Below, one piece after another: positions 26,042 to 35,000 of a DNA stretch of 38,847 bases. Within the stretch, counting starts at the first letter, position 1. Every line of letters starts with the position of its first letter. The stretch is taken from positions 1-38,847 of IMG/VR virus record IMGVR_UViG_3300008267_001520, one strand, 5' to 3'. The stretch is from a virus. The position numbers and the translations under genes were made by a program. The notes under the pieces are model-generated. The model was not told the DNA's origin. It saw only the letters and a program-made list of their open reading frames with translations, and made no database searches.

Positions 26042-26096
26042 AATTTATTTATATTAATATATATTCTATAGTTTTTCAACCAGTGTAAAGTTATAT
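26042..26096. promoter_or_regulatory. Divergent intergenic control region
   Basis: 55 bp of nearly pure A/T between the leftward chaperone/tape measure unit and the rightward tube unit. Since both units start here it must hold promoters or be crossed by read-through. Minus strand carries TATAAATA (26046-26053) 4 bases before the ATG. Plus strand carries TATTCTATAG and AGTGTAA (26082-26088). No classical -35/-10 pair is convincing. Confidence 0.5.
26082..26088 (+). promoter_or_regulatory. AGTGTAA motif 8 nt before ATG at 26097
   Basis: AGTGTAA then 8 bases then ATG. The same motif at the same distance precedes the minus-strand genes starting at 29858 and 3690. It could be a promoter element or a translation-initiation element; the fixed distance to the ATG favours the second. 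Confidence 0.35.
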
Positions 26097-26552
26097 ATGG
26101 CTACGAATCTTATATCTGCTTCACAAAGAGTCGCACTCAATGCGACTATGGAGGATATTCATGAGACATTTGCTCGCGAAATTACTGTTTTTAAAGAAGC
26201 TTCTCAGATTGTGATTATAACTGATCCTAATTTTAATCCATTATATAATACCGCTGGTCAAACCACTTCATATGTAAATACACCTGTTTACAAGACATTT
26301 AAAGTTAGAATACAATATAACGACGATATTGGTAAAAAATATTGGAGTGAATCTGGTTTGGCTTCACAAATCAAACTAGAAGCTGTCGTCGGCTCTGTTA
26401 GAATTAAGATAAGAGCAGAAGATTATGAATATATAAAAGATGGTCGTCGCTTTGATGTAGATGGAAAAAGATTTGTTTTAAATTCTACTTTTAGACCACA
26501 CGGCTTATTCGACAATCAATTTTATACTCTTTATCTCAAACCTGATCCATAA
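26097..26552 (+). CDS. Head-tail completion (head closure-like) protein candidate
   Basis: 151 residues, beta-rich. The C-terminal half (VRIKIRAEDYEYIKDGRRFDVDGKRF, HGLFDNQFYTLYLKPDP) has the pattern of head-closure/stopper proteins, where an I/V-x-D-G strand is followed by a surface loop and a final Y-x-L strand. It is first in a rightward unit of four ending in the tube protein, the normal order closure, gp10-like, terminator, tube. The AGTGTAA motif precedes the ATG. Alternative: a minor neck protein of unknown type. Confidence 0.62.
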   Translation: MATNLISASQRVALNATMEDIHETFAREITVFKEASQIVIITDPNFNPLYNTAGQTTSYVNTPVYKTFKVRIQYNDDIGKKYWSESGLASQIKLEAVVGSVRIKIRAEDYEYIKDGRRFDVDGKRFVLNSTFRPHGLFDNQFYTLYLKPDP

Positions 26553-26555
26553 GAT

Positions 26556-27137
26556 ATGAACCCCGAATGGATAAAAATGTTTCAAGATTTGCAAGCTGAC
26601 AAAGAATATCGAAAAGAAATAAATAGAGTAATTGATCAAGAATTTAATAAAATAAAAAATGAATTCATTGACGAATTCATGAATCATCCTATTACTCAGG
26701 AAATTAAAGGCGGAATAAGCGCCACAAACTCATCAAATACACTTGGCGGGATTACTAATTTATATTCTTTTATTGGATTTGATGAAGGAACTGATCCTAT
26801 TAGACCAATAGAAGAACTATTAAAAAAATCAAATTATAGAATATTATTTAATAACAGATCTGTTGAAGCTACAGTAATTTTTGATATACCAACTGCTGCT
26901 CAGATATTTGAAATAACTCCTATGCCTTGGGCAGTTGGAAGAAGTTGGGCTAGAGGCATAGAAACAGGAATTTCTGGTCTTGGATATTATCTCAAAAAAA
27001 CTAAGAACAGTCGTTCAGGTTTAGGCGTACAAACCACAAATCAACAAATCAGATCTGGAGTTATGTTTAAAAATTCTAAATACATATCTGATTTAATAAA
27101 TAGATTCAATAAAGAATTAAAACAGTTAAATAAATAA
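26556..27137 (+). CDS. Neck / tail completion protein candidate (HK97 gp10-like position)
   Basis: 193 residues. N-terminal ~50 residues are a charged amphipathic helix (DKEYRKEINRVIDQEFNKIK). The middle has LYSFIGFDEGTDPIRPIEELLKK followed by a strand-rich part (YRILFNNRSVEATVIFDIP) and a basic GLGYYLKKTKNSRSGLGVQ loop. I connect this with gp10-like tail completion proteins because of its place and the helix-plus-beta layout, but the similarity is weak. Starts 3 bases after the preceding stop. Confidence 0.58.
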   Translation: MNPEWIKMFQDLQADKEYRKEINRVIDQEFNKIKNEFIDEFMNHPITQEIKGGISATNSSNTLGGITNLYSFIGFDEGTDPIRPIEELLKKSNYRILFNNRSVEATVIFDIPTAAQIFEITPMPWAVGRSWARGIETGISGLGYYLKKTKNSRSGLGVQTTNQQIRSGVMFKNSKYISDLINRFNKELKQLNK

Positions 27138-27142
27138 AACAC

Positions 27143-28003
27143 ATGAAACCCACTTTTTCACATAATGTAGTAAACAGTTTCTTTTTATGGTTCGATAATT
27201 TTTTAATGACCAAAGGGGATGCCTATAAAACATATACAACAAAATTATATAGTAATCCTGATTTCAGATTAGGAAATGATAAAGTTGCTTATAGTTCTCC
27301 ATATAAACAATGGGTATATGACAAAAGCATAACAGGGGCCACAATTCCTAGTGGATTCACTGTCAATGGAACTTTCTTACCAACTGGAACTAGCGGAATG
27401 AAAATTGATTTTGATAATGGACGTATAATATTCAATAGTGGAGTTCCAACTAACTTAAATATTTCTGGAACATATTCTGTAAAAGAAATAAATAGTTATG
27501 TAACTGATCAACCTGAAGATAATTTAATCATCGAAGGAAAATACATTAATAACAGCAGATTCACTGTTGTTGAAACTGGTATTGCTCCTTATAATCCGGT
27601 AACTCCCTGCATATTTGCTTCATTAGAAACTGCTCACAATACAGCTTTTGCATTTGGCGGCGAAGATGAGAGTAAATGTATTTTTAAAGTTGTAGCCTTT
27701 TGCGAAAATTTATATCAATTAGATGGAGTATTAAGTATTTTTGGTGATTCTTATAATGAAATTTTTAGCATTATTCCAATGACCGCACATCCTCTTGGAG
27801 AATTCAATGAAATAAAAACAGGTCTATATCCTACTGGATATGATTATAATTCTGTAAAAAAAACCTATGGTTCAGAAACTCTTTTTATATCTCACGTTGA
27901 AACATCAAAAATACGAGATAGCGTTTTAAAAGAATTGAACCCTATATTACACATAGGATTTTTAGATTTTGAAATCAAAACTTATAGATATCCTAGATTA
28001 TAA
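27143..28003 (+). CDS. Neck/tail terminator-position structural protein, unrecognised
   Basis: 286 residues, mixed alpha/beta, with a helix SHNVVNSFFLWFDNFLMTKGDAYKTY and central beta segments (GTYSVKEINSYVT, TRFTVVETGIAP-like strands) and a C-terminal FLDFEIKTYRYPRL. No family recognised. Placed directly before the tube gene, where a tail terminator or neck protein is expected, though it is roughly twice the length of lambda gpU. Gap to the next gene is 45 bases. Confidence 0.55.
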   Translation: MKPTFSHNVVNSFFLWFDNFLMTKGDAYKTYTTKLYSNPDFRLGNDKVAYSSPYKQWVYDKSITGATIPSGFTVNGTFLPTGTSGMKIDFDNGRIIFNSGVPTNLNISGTYSVKEINSYVTDQPEDNLIIEGKYINNSRFTVVETGIAPYNPVTPCIFASLETAHNTAFAFGGEDESKCIFKVVAFCENLYQLDGVLSIFGDSYNEIFSIIPMTAHPLGEFNEIKTGLYPTGYDYNSVKKTYGSETLFISHVETSKIRDSVLKELNPILHIGFLDFEIKTYRYPRL

Positions 28004-28048
28004 AAATTTCACAACAATAAACTAATAACATTTTAAATAAATAAAAAT

Positions 28049-29287
28049 ATGGCAAGAAATCGTGTAATTTACCAAAGTCAAGCGCTTTTTATCGCTCCTA
28101 GCTCAACTGGATGTCAAGTATCTGGTGCTTCATCCGCTCCATTCGGACCAACTACCCCTGCTCAATTGACAGGTGGTTTAAGTTTAATAAAAAAGCTAGA
28201 TCGCGTTCAAAATTGTAATTTTAATTTTACAATTAATCGTCAAGATATCAACGAGTTCGGTAAACTAGCTCGTATTGATTCTATCGTTATGGAATCTCCA
28301 ACAGTTGGTTTGGACTTCAGTTATTATGTAACTGATGGTCTAAATGAAAGATTGATGGGATTCAATATGTTTAGCACAAATGATACCGCTAATACTATTT
28401 TAGCCGCACAATCTATTTCTGGACTTCTTGGAGATCTACAAGGAAATAACTATTATATTCTAACTGTACAAGAAGGTGAAGACGTAGTTGGAACTCCTTC
28501 ATCTACAACTCCAGCCGATTCAAACACAATTGTTGGAATTGGTAATGGATTTATCAGTGAATATAGTTTTGATGCTTCAGTTGGCGCTATTCCAACAGCA
28601 AGTGTTACTGTTGAAGCTTTTAATATTAAAGCTGATGCTTTAACAGGAAGAGCAGATGGCATTATAACTGGAACTTCTCCAGCTATTGATATTCTTTCAA
28701 GTCCAGCAGTTAAATTTACTGGTACTGGTAAATCATATGCAATTTCTGGTGCATTTACAACTGGAGTTTCTAACGTAACAGCATTGAGACCAGGAGATAT
28801 TGTTCTATCATTAAGTAATCCTGATGGTATGATTGATGTAAGTGGCGGCAATTCAGCCCATATTCAATCATTCCAATTCACAATTCCATTGAGCAGAACA
28901 ATTTTACAACGTCTTGGAAATACATTCGGTTTCGCAAGAGTTATCAATGTTCCAATTAACATGGATATAACTATAAGTGCTATTGTTTCTGAATTGAAGA
29001 CGATGAATCTTTTTGACAAACTCACAACAGGAACAAAGAGCAACTTCTCAATTACCTTGAACGATTATAGTAATGCTCCAAAAGTTAGATATGGAATTTC
29101 TGGCGCACTCTTGTCTTCAGAAACTTATTCTGAAAATCTTGGAGATAATCAAACCGTTGATTTAACATTCAACGTTCAACTTGGTGGCGCAAACGATATA
29201 GAAAATGGCGTATTTATGTCTGGATCATATCCTGCTGACGCTATCGTCAAAGAATTCTATAAACTTGGTACTGGTAAACTAGATTAA
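28049..29287 (+). CDS. Major tail tube protein
   Basis: 412 residues, no membrane segments, regular beta pattern. Key blocks: NCNFNFTINRQDINEFGKLARIDSIVMESPTVGLDFSYYVTDGLNE, which resembles tail tube proteins (strand-loop-strand with a tube-inner FGK loop); GFISEYSFDASVGAIPT; HIQSFQFTIPLSRTILQRLG; NLFDKLTTG; and a C-terminal LGDNQTVDLTFNVQLGG. The gene is last in the rightward unit and followed by a strong terminator, as expected for an abundant structural protein. An Ig-like insertion around residues 150-245 is possible. Start ATG is preceded by TTTAAATAAATAAAAAT, no Shine-Dalgarno. Confidence 0.8.
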   Translation: MARNRVIYQSQALFIAPSSTGCQVSGASSAPFGPTTPAQLTGGLSLIKKLDRVQNCNFNFTINRQDINEFGKLARIDSIVMESPTVGLDFSYYVTDGLNERLMGFNMFSTNDTANTILAAQSISGLLGDLQGNNYYILTVQEGEDVVGTPSSTTPADSNTIVGIGNGFISEYSFDASVGAIPTASVTVEAFNIKADALTGRADGIITGTSPAIDILSSPAVKFTGTGKSYAISGAFTTGVSNVTALRPGDIVLSLSNPDGMIDVSGGNSAHIQSFQFTIPLSRTILQRLGNTFGFARVINVPINMDITISAIVSELKTMNLFDKLTTGTKSNFSITLNDYSNAPKVRYGISGALLSSETYSENLGDNQTVDLTFNVQLGGANDIENGVFMSGSYPADAIVKEFYKLGTGKLD

Positions 29288-29302
29288 TTATAGATTAAAA
29301 AC

Positions 29303-29333
29303 AAAAACCCCAGTCGAAAGACTGGGGTTTTTT
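29303..29333. terminator. Bidirectional intrinsic terminator
   Basis: Perfect 13-bp inverted repeat with a GAAA tetraloop (29316-29319). The core CCCCAGTC/GACTGGGG is flanked by A5 on the left and T6 on the right, so an RNA from either strand forms a GC-rich hairpin with a U tract. It separates the rightward tube unit from the leftward unit ending at 29340. Confidence 0.95.
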
Positions 29334-29339
29334 ATTTAA

Positions 29340-29858
29340 TTAAACTATATAGTTTCCATATCCATATGGATAATAATACCAACCAGAACCAGTAAAGATT
29401 GGAGATCCATCTTCGCCAGCAACTTGTTTTGGAGAAGCCATATAAATATTATAAGCTGATACTAATTTCTCCATTTCAGTTTTAGCGTCATTAGCTAAAG
29501 TACGATAAGTTTTAGCAATTTCATTTTTATTAGTACGAGTAATCATTGTATCGCCTTCGCGCAAAGTAATGAAATCAACGCTTGAATCAATACCTCTTAA
29601 TACTTGGCGAGTCTTCTTGGTATAAAATTCATACAAGTACATTTGTTTATATATAGCTCTTTCTTCTTGTTTAAAATATCCAGTTGGATGAACAAGACCA
29701 TCATTAACACGAAAATCTGTAAAGATTTTTGTATTCAACATGCCTATATTGCTATTTATCCATCCTGAGATGTAATAAAACTGTGCATAGCCAGTATCGT
29801 AATCAAACTCATTAGCAAAAATTTCATCAGCTATATCATGAACACTATATTCTACCAT
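29340..29858 (-). CDS. Conserved phage protein, possibly head-tail adaptor-type; function unknown
   Basis: 172 residues. Sequence blocks: VHDIADEIFANEFDYDTGYAQFYYISGWINSNIGMLNTKIFTDF, then helices (YKQMYLYEFYTKKTRQVLRG) and a Tyr/Gly C-terminus (GWYYYPYGYGNY). The IxxWINSNIGxLN pattern reminds me of small virion connector proteins of other phages, but this is recollection only. It is last in the leftward unit, 7 bases before the terminator. It has its own AGTGTAA motif 8 bases before the ATG and a 39-base gap upstream, so it may be separately controlled. Confidence 0.6.
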   Translation of the reverse strand: MVEYSVHDIADEIFANEFDYDTGYAQFYYISGWINSNIGMLNTKIFTDFRVNDGLVHPTGYFKQEERAIYKQMYLYEFYTKKTRQVLRGIDSSVDFITLREGDTMITRTNKNEIAKTYRTLANDAKTEMEKLVSAYNIYMASPKQVAGEDGSPIFTGSGWYYYPYGYGNYIV

Positions 29859-29866
29859 ATACTATA

Positions 29867-29873
29867 TTACACT
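29867..29873 (-). promoter_or_regulatory. AGTGTAA motif 8 nt before ATG at 29858
   Basis: Minus strand AGTGTAA followed by TATAGTAT and ATG. Aligns without gaps with the site before 26097. The gene upstream ends at 29898, so the motif is fully intergenic. Confidence 0.35.
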
Positions 29874-29897
29874 TTTTATAAATAATAAGAACTAAAA

Positions 29898-30434
29898 TTA
29901 ACCATTAAAGCTCGGCATTGGAGGAAATGGAGGAACAATTACATTTGGAGCAGATGTTGGAATAGTTGGCCAAACAGCTTTAGTTATATCTGAAATATCC
30001 AACAACGTGCGCAATTGATGTCTGAAATTTTTAAAATCTAATTTTGCAGTATCAGATATTGGCGCATCAGAGAATTGAGTGAAATCAGTTATTAATAAAT
30101 ATTGATTGCGGATCATTCTTATATCAGATTTTATTCTATTCTTTCTTATTTCTTCTTCAGAAGGTGTGACGTTGACAACTGTATAAGTTTGATGGCAAGT
30201 TTTATTTTGAAGATTTAATGAGTAAGTTGTTTCGATCTTTTGTTCGATTGTTATCGTGGGAAGTGGATCACTAGTCACCAACCAAAAACCCTCGTTGTTA
30301 CCAGACCAAGATAAATCCACCAATTGGTCATCAGGCAAAGCAAAAAAATTAGATATATTTTTATAATTAGCTGGCAACGGTGCTGGCGTTGAAACTATTT
30401 CATTATTGATTACTATAACGTATTGTTTTTCCAT
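29898..30434 (-). CDS. Tail fibre assembly / tail assembly chaperone-type protein
   Basis: 178 residues. N-terminal ~90 residues are a small beta domain (YVIVINNEIVSTPAPLPANY, NEGFWLVTSDPLP). The C-terminal part has RNQYLLITDFTQFSDAP (109-125), then KNFRHQLRTLLDI and VWPTIP, which is the pattern R-N-x-L-x-x-[ST]-D-[WF]-T-Q ... WxxYRxxLRD ... WP of phage tail assembly chaperones found next to fibre genes. Location just after the fibre cluster agrees with a role in folding or attaching those fibres. Confidence 0.75.
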   Translation of the reverse strand: MEKQYVIVINNEIVSTPAPLPANYKNISNFFALPDDQLVDLSWSGNNEGFWLVTSDPLPTITIEQKIETTYSLNLQNKTCHQTYTVVNVTPSEEEIRKNRIKSDIRMIRNQYLLITDFTQFSDAPISDTAKLDFKNFRHQLRTLLDISDITKAVWPTIPTSAPNVIVPPFPPMPSFNG

Positions 30435-30435
30435 G

Positions 30436-31035
30436 TTAGTTTATAAAAGTTATTGAAGGATTGATAAAGTTTGTTAACATCTTATTCTTAAGATCTAAGA
30501 AGTTTGGAGCCATAGTTGTTCCAGCTTGAATGTTTGCGCGAACATTGCCTTGATTGATACCTGTCTGAGCAGAAACCATGTCTTCAAAAGCTTGACGAGT
30601 TAAACGGTGTTCCCAATAAACAGATTCGGCGGCTTCAATTTCATCGTATGTATAAATTTTTGGTAAACTATTTATTAATCTAACAATAGTTTTGATTTCG
30701 CGTTCTCTGAAGATCATATTTTCTTCGCATTGGCGCAAAATGTATTGTTTCTTACAAGCTTCTAAATTATCTATTTCATCGTTTGTCGATAGTAGGCGTT
30801 TAATTTCTATTTTTAGTTTTTCTATTTCAAAACAGTCGCCAATAAATCCATCACGCATAGATTTAAGTTCCATCATCAATTGCAAAAACTTGCGCTCTGG
30901 CAAATCATGCTCTTGCATAACGAATCTTTCTAATTGAAAAGAAGTGCGGCCAGCAGTGTATTTAGAAAAATCGATTGCACCCAAATCGAACTTACTTGAG
31001 AACTCTTTTAACTTATTATCTAGTAAATTGTCCAT
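30436..31035 (-). CDS. Conserved phage protein of unknown function, helical
   Basis: 199 residues, mainly alpha-helix with a coiled-coil-like section (EKLKIEIKRLLSTNDEIDNLEACKKQ). The block AAESVYWEHRLTRQAFEDMVSAQTGINQGNV looks like a segment I remember in proteins of T4-like cyanophages (YW-xx-RL-xRQA ... G-x-GN), not verified. No signal peptide. Lies between a kelch-like fibre and a chaperone-type gene, one base before the next start. Possibly a fibre- or neck-associated virion protein. Confidence 0.65.
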   Translation of the reverse strand: MDNLLDNKLKEFSSKFDLGAIDFSKYTAGRTSFQLERFVMQEHDLPERKFLQLMMELKSMRDGFIGDCFEIEKLKIEIKRLLSTNDEIDNLEACKKQYILRQCEENMIFREREIKTIVRLINSLPKIYTYDEIEAAESVYWEHRLTRQAFEDMVSAQTGINQGNVRANIQAGTTMAPNFLDLKNKMLTNFINPSITFIN

Positions 31036-31040
31036 ATATA

Positions 31041-32000
31041 TTATGCGCCGCTGCCGCTAGTTATCCACCCAGAATTTGTGTCACCTGTTGTATAACTATT
31101 ATTTGTCCAAGTTTCTGTAGAAAAAGTTAGTTTATGATATGCGCGATTTAAAGTGAAATTTCTATATCCTGTCCAAACATATCCAACAGTAGAAGTTGCG
31201 GTGGCTACGCCTTGAAATAATTGCAAACTGCCTTCAGGACTATTGCTTGCTGTGGATTTTGTTTCTGTTGAAAAAGTTAATTTAATATTGCTTGCGTTAG
31301 TTACTGTAGCACCATTCGCTCGATAGCCCCAAGAAGCGTTGCTAAAAGCATAACCTTGAGCCATGTTACTGCTTTCTGTTATGCTTGTATTTGATGCAGT
31401 ATCTGTATTCATTGCATATTTATAAATAGCATTTGTGCTACCATTACCAGTAGTATAACCACCTAAAATATATGCATTATTATTTTCATACATTCCAACA
31501 CTAACGTGGAGCGCGGCACTAATTGATGTTGTATTTGTCGCTGTATCTGAAGCGGTAGTTATATATGTTGTATCACTTCGATATTGACCAAGACTATCAC
31601 TATAACCACCCATAAAATATATGCGTGATTTTGTTAAATGTGGTAAATTATTTGTCGCTCCTCTTCTTTCAACGGTAAAAGAAACAACCGCAGTACCTTG
31701 TGAATCACTAGCAGCAAGTATTTTGTTTTTAACTGTGACTAAACCTCCTTGATAACCATTTATATGATAAATATTTGTAGAACTGAAACCACCTGCACCT
31801 TGAGAAATTCTTGGTCCAGTATTTGCAGTTCTTGTAGATTCACTATCAGTAGAAAAAGATATTGTTCTATTATAGCCAACACCACTATTACTGCCAGTTG
31901 GATCACCGAATAAAAAATATCCTGATCCGAAACCAGTCACCTGCGTACCCGCGCCTATGACTGGCGTTTGAGTTCTATTAGGACCAAAAAGTTTAATCAT
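31041..32000 (-). CDS. Kelch-like beta-propeller tail fibre protein
   Basis: 319 residues with about six diverged repeats of roughly 50 residues. Each ends in a strand like I-x-F-S-T-(E/D)-(T/S) followed by a Ser/Thr/Asn turn: ISFSTDSESTRTANT, VSFTVERRGATNN, TTYITTASDTATNT, YKYAMNTDTASNT, IKLTFSTETKSTAS, HKLTFSTETWTNNS. Gly-Gly or Gly-Tyr turns (YILGGYTTG, YFMGGYSD) before each strand fit kelch blades. Such propeller fibres occur in aquatic phages and probably bind surface sugars. Starts with AATATATG, 6 bases after the previous stop. Confidence 0.72.
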   Translation of the reverse strand: MIKLFGPNRTQTPVIGAGTQVTGFGSGYFLFGDPTGSNSGVGYNRTISFSTDSESTRTANTGPRISQGAGGFSSTNIYHINGYQGGLVTVKNKILAASDSQGTAVVSFTVERRGATNNLPHLTKSRIYFMGGYSDSLGQYRSDTTYITTASDTATNTTSISAALHVSVGMYENNNAYILGGYTTGNGSTNAIYKYAMNTDTASNTSITESSNMAQGYAFSNASWGYRANGATVTNASNIKLTFSTETKSTASNSPEGSLQLFQGVATATSTVGYVWTGYRNFTLNRAYHKLTFSTETWTNNSYTTGDTNSGWITSGSGA

Positions 32001-32006
32001 ATATTA

Positions 32007-35000
32007 TTATAGATTTTGACCTACGATGATTGCATAAATATTTGTACCGCCATCATAAGTAACGAATTGATAAATATCTCGTTTACCACTCGTAGTTGTT
32101 AGTGTTGGCGCTGTGCCTCCAGGCCATTTAACAGCGGCTGGCCATGTTATTGTATAAACAGTAGCATTTCCTACCGTAACAAGTGTCCACATATGAACAA
32201 TACCTGAAGCTTGAATATTTGAAAATGTCAAAGTCGATATGCTTGAAGTCAATGTTAATTCAGTAACGTTGTATTGAGTATTTATTGTTTGTGGAGAAGC
32301 GGAATTAAGAGCTACTCTTTCACCATAGACGTTTAAGAATTTAGGAGTATTAGCTGTTCCAACGTTTTGATTAATCGTGTAAGCCGTTATATTTGAGGAA
32401 GTGCCAGTAGTATTTTGGTTACCAGCGGTATTTACACCGGGAAGATTAATGTTAGCCGAACCATTGAAGCTAACGCCACCTATAGTTCTTGCTGTTTGTA
32501 AAACAGTAGCAGTAGCGGCGTTACCACTACAAGAAGCGGAGCTTCCACCAGCATTTCCTGTGATACTTCCAGTTATTGTATTAGCAACAGTTAAACCAAC
32601 TAAATTTGATGTACTTGCAGCATCAATATAATACGCTGTATTATTACTATCATAAAATATCGGTGATCTCAAATCTACAGAATTAGTCGCAGAAGCATCA
32701 GATCTCAAAAAGCTTGCTGAATTGATACCGTCTAGTAAATCAGCATCTAATCCACTACCAGCACCATCATTATTATTATTCCAGAATCTATTCCAAGTTC
32801 CAGCAGTTCCATTTGTTGTTGTTCTTGTATAAATATCACCAAGATTTGAACCTGTCATTTTGACAGCAAGTGTATTGCTATAATAAGTAACAGGGTCACC
32901 ATGACCCATACGAATTGCATTATACCACTCTGTATCTGGGTTTAAAGTTGTATTACCAGAAACTTGCCAATATTGTAATCTACTACCACCAACATTTCCT
33001 GTATCTGAATTTACACATCCAGATGATGTAGCAGTTGTTGCTGTTGCTGAATTTCCAGTACATGAACCAGAACTGCCAGATACGCTTCCTGTAATTGTAT
33101 TAGCTACAGTTAAACCGACCAAATTACTTGTACTTGCAGGATCAACATAATAAGTAGTATTATTGCTGTCATAAAATATCGGCGCTCTAAAAGAACTAGC
33201 TACCCAATTATTTCCAGACATATCTAATTCCCAACGATTTGCTGCTGCACTCCATCCACCAATACGCAATACGTTGTCAGAATCAAGACCCATATTGACA
33301 GCATAGCTTCCTCCACGATGAAAACTCATGAACGCAGCATTTGTACCTGTAGCGTAAGCTTGCAATGCAGGACCACTTAAACTACCAGATGTCGTTCCTA
33401 AATTACTTTGAAAAAGATTAGTTCCAGTTAAAGTATTACCAGTATTAGTATACACTCCATTTGTAACAGTAGCAGCATTACCAGTACAAGAAGCGGAGCT
33501 TCCAGTAACACTGATAGCCCAAGAACCATTTGCTCCAGATCCCGCTCTTGTTGGAACATCCAATACAGTTCTAAAATTTGCTGGAGTATAATATCTAATG
33601 TAACCATCATAAGAGGCATATACTCTATCAATTGCTGTTGTACCTTCATTTCCTGATGTTGTATTTATCCAACCAGCTTGTATATAACCATTACTATCTG
33701 TTCTGACTATTTTATTAGCATTATCATTTCTTCCTGTATGGACTTCTAAACCATCAACTAAATCAGCATCAAGACCAGATCCAGATCCATCATTATTTTG
33801 ATTCCAGAAGAAGCCAGCCGCAGTTGGACCATTTGTTACAGTATCAAAAGCGGTTACTCTGGAAACAACCCATCCTTTCATCCATGAATTATTTATAGAA
33901 CTGTATCCATTTTGAAAATCTGTAATAAATACGTTTGGATAAGACCAACCAGTATTTGTTTCACCAATCCAAACACAAAGAAAATTCCCTTCAAAACCCC
34001 ATCTTACATTTAAATTACCACCGCTTTCACTTAAGCAATAAGCAAAAGGATTGAACCAAGACGAACTTGAAAAATGACCGCCAATCTTAAATGTTCTAGA
34101 AGTACCAGTACTATAATTATAAATATGACAAGTAAAACTCAACATTGGGAACAGAGTTTTACTATTCGCTGGAAGTCTGATTTTTATTGCTCCAGTTACA
34201 GCGCCACCTTCATAAAAATATCCACCGCCTGGAGCAAATTGACGAGTATAATCAGCAGAAGATAAACCATTAAATATAGAATAATCTAAATAACTTGTAC
34301 CTGCTGGATCACAATAATAAGCTGTATCATTACTATCATAGAATAATGGCGCTCTTATTGATGAACCACTGAATAATGTATAATCTCCACCAACAACTCT
34401 TACTCTCCAGTTACCATCTTGATTCAAAAGCCCTACGTCATTAGCAGTATCTGCATAAAAATATCCACGAACAGTTCCTGCATGACCTCCAGTTCTTAAT
34501 CTTATTCCTTGTGCGCTTGCAGAGCTTGCAACATTCCAATAATTAGTGCTATCAGAATAAAAATGCTGAGTAGTAGATTCATTATATAAACCATTACCAT
34601 TAGTACTATTTCTAAACCAACCACCAGTATAATATTGCGCTGCTGTTATATTACCGGCTGCGGTAATGGCGTTCAAGTTGCTTGTGCTTGCTGGATCGCA
34701 ATAATAAGCAGTATTGTCCCAATCATAAAAAAGTGTTCCGCGAACATCACCTGGAGTCCTAAGACTTCCTCCTCCCCACGCGCCTTTGAACACACCATTT
34801 TGTAGTATTAATAATCCGTGATCTGCTAAATTTGCAGCGACACCACCAAAATTCGGATGCGACCAAGCTAGTCCATATAAAGTGCCAACCCCTGTTCCGT
34901 CTGCGGTTAATTTGTAAGAGTTGCCCATTGCAAATACACCTTGCAATCTAGTTGCAGAATATAAACCAACTACAGTATTTCCATAATTATCATCAATAAA

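Noticed and set aside
26046-26053. T4-type late promoter TATAAATA before the gene at 26041
   Set aside because: It lies only 4 bases from the ATG, so transcription would begin inside the gene; chance is likely in this A/T-rich stretch.
28453-28851. 132-aa minus-strand ORF opposite the tube gene
   Set aside because: Antisense shadow of the major tail protein; its composition follows from the sense codons.
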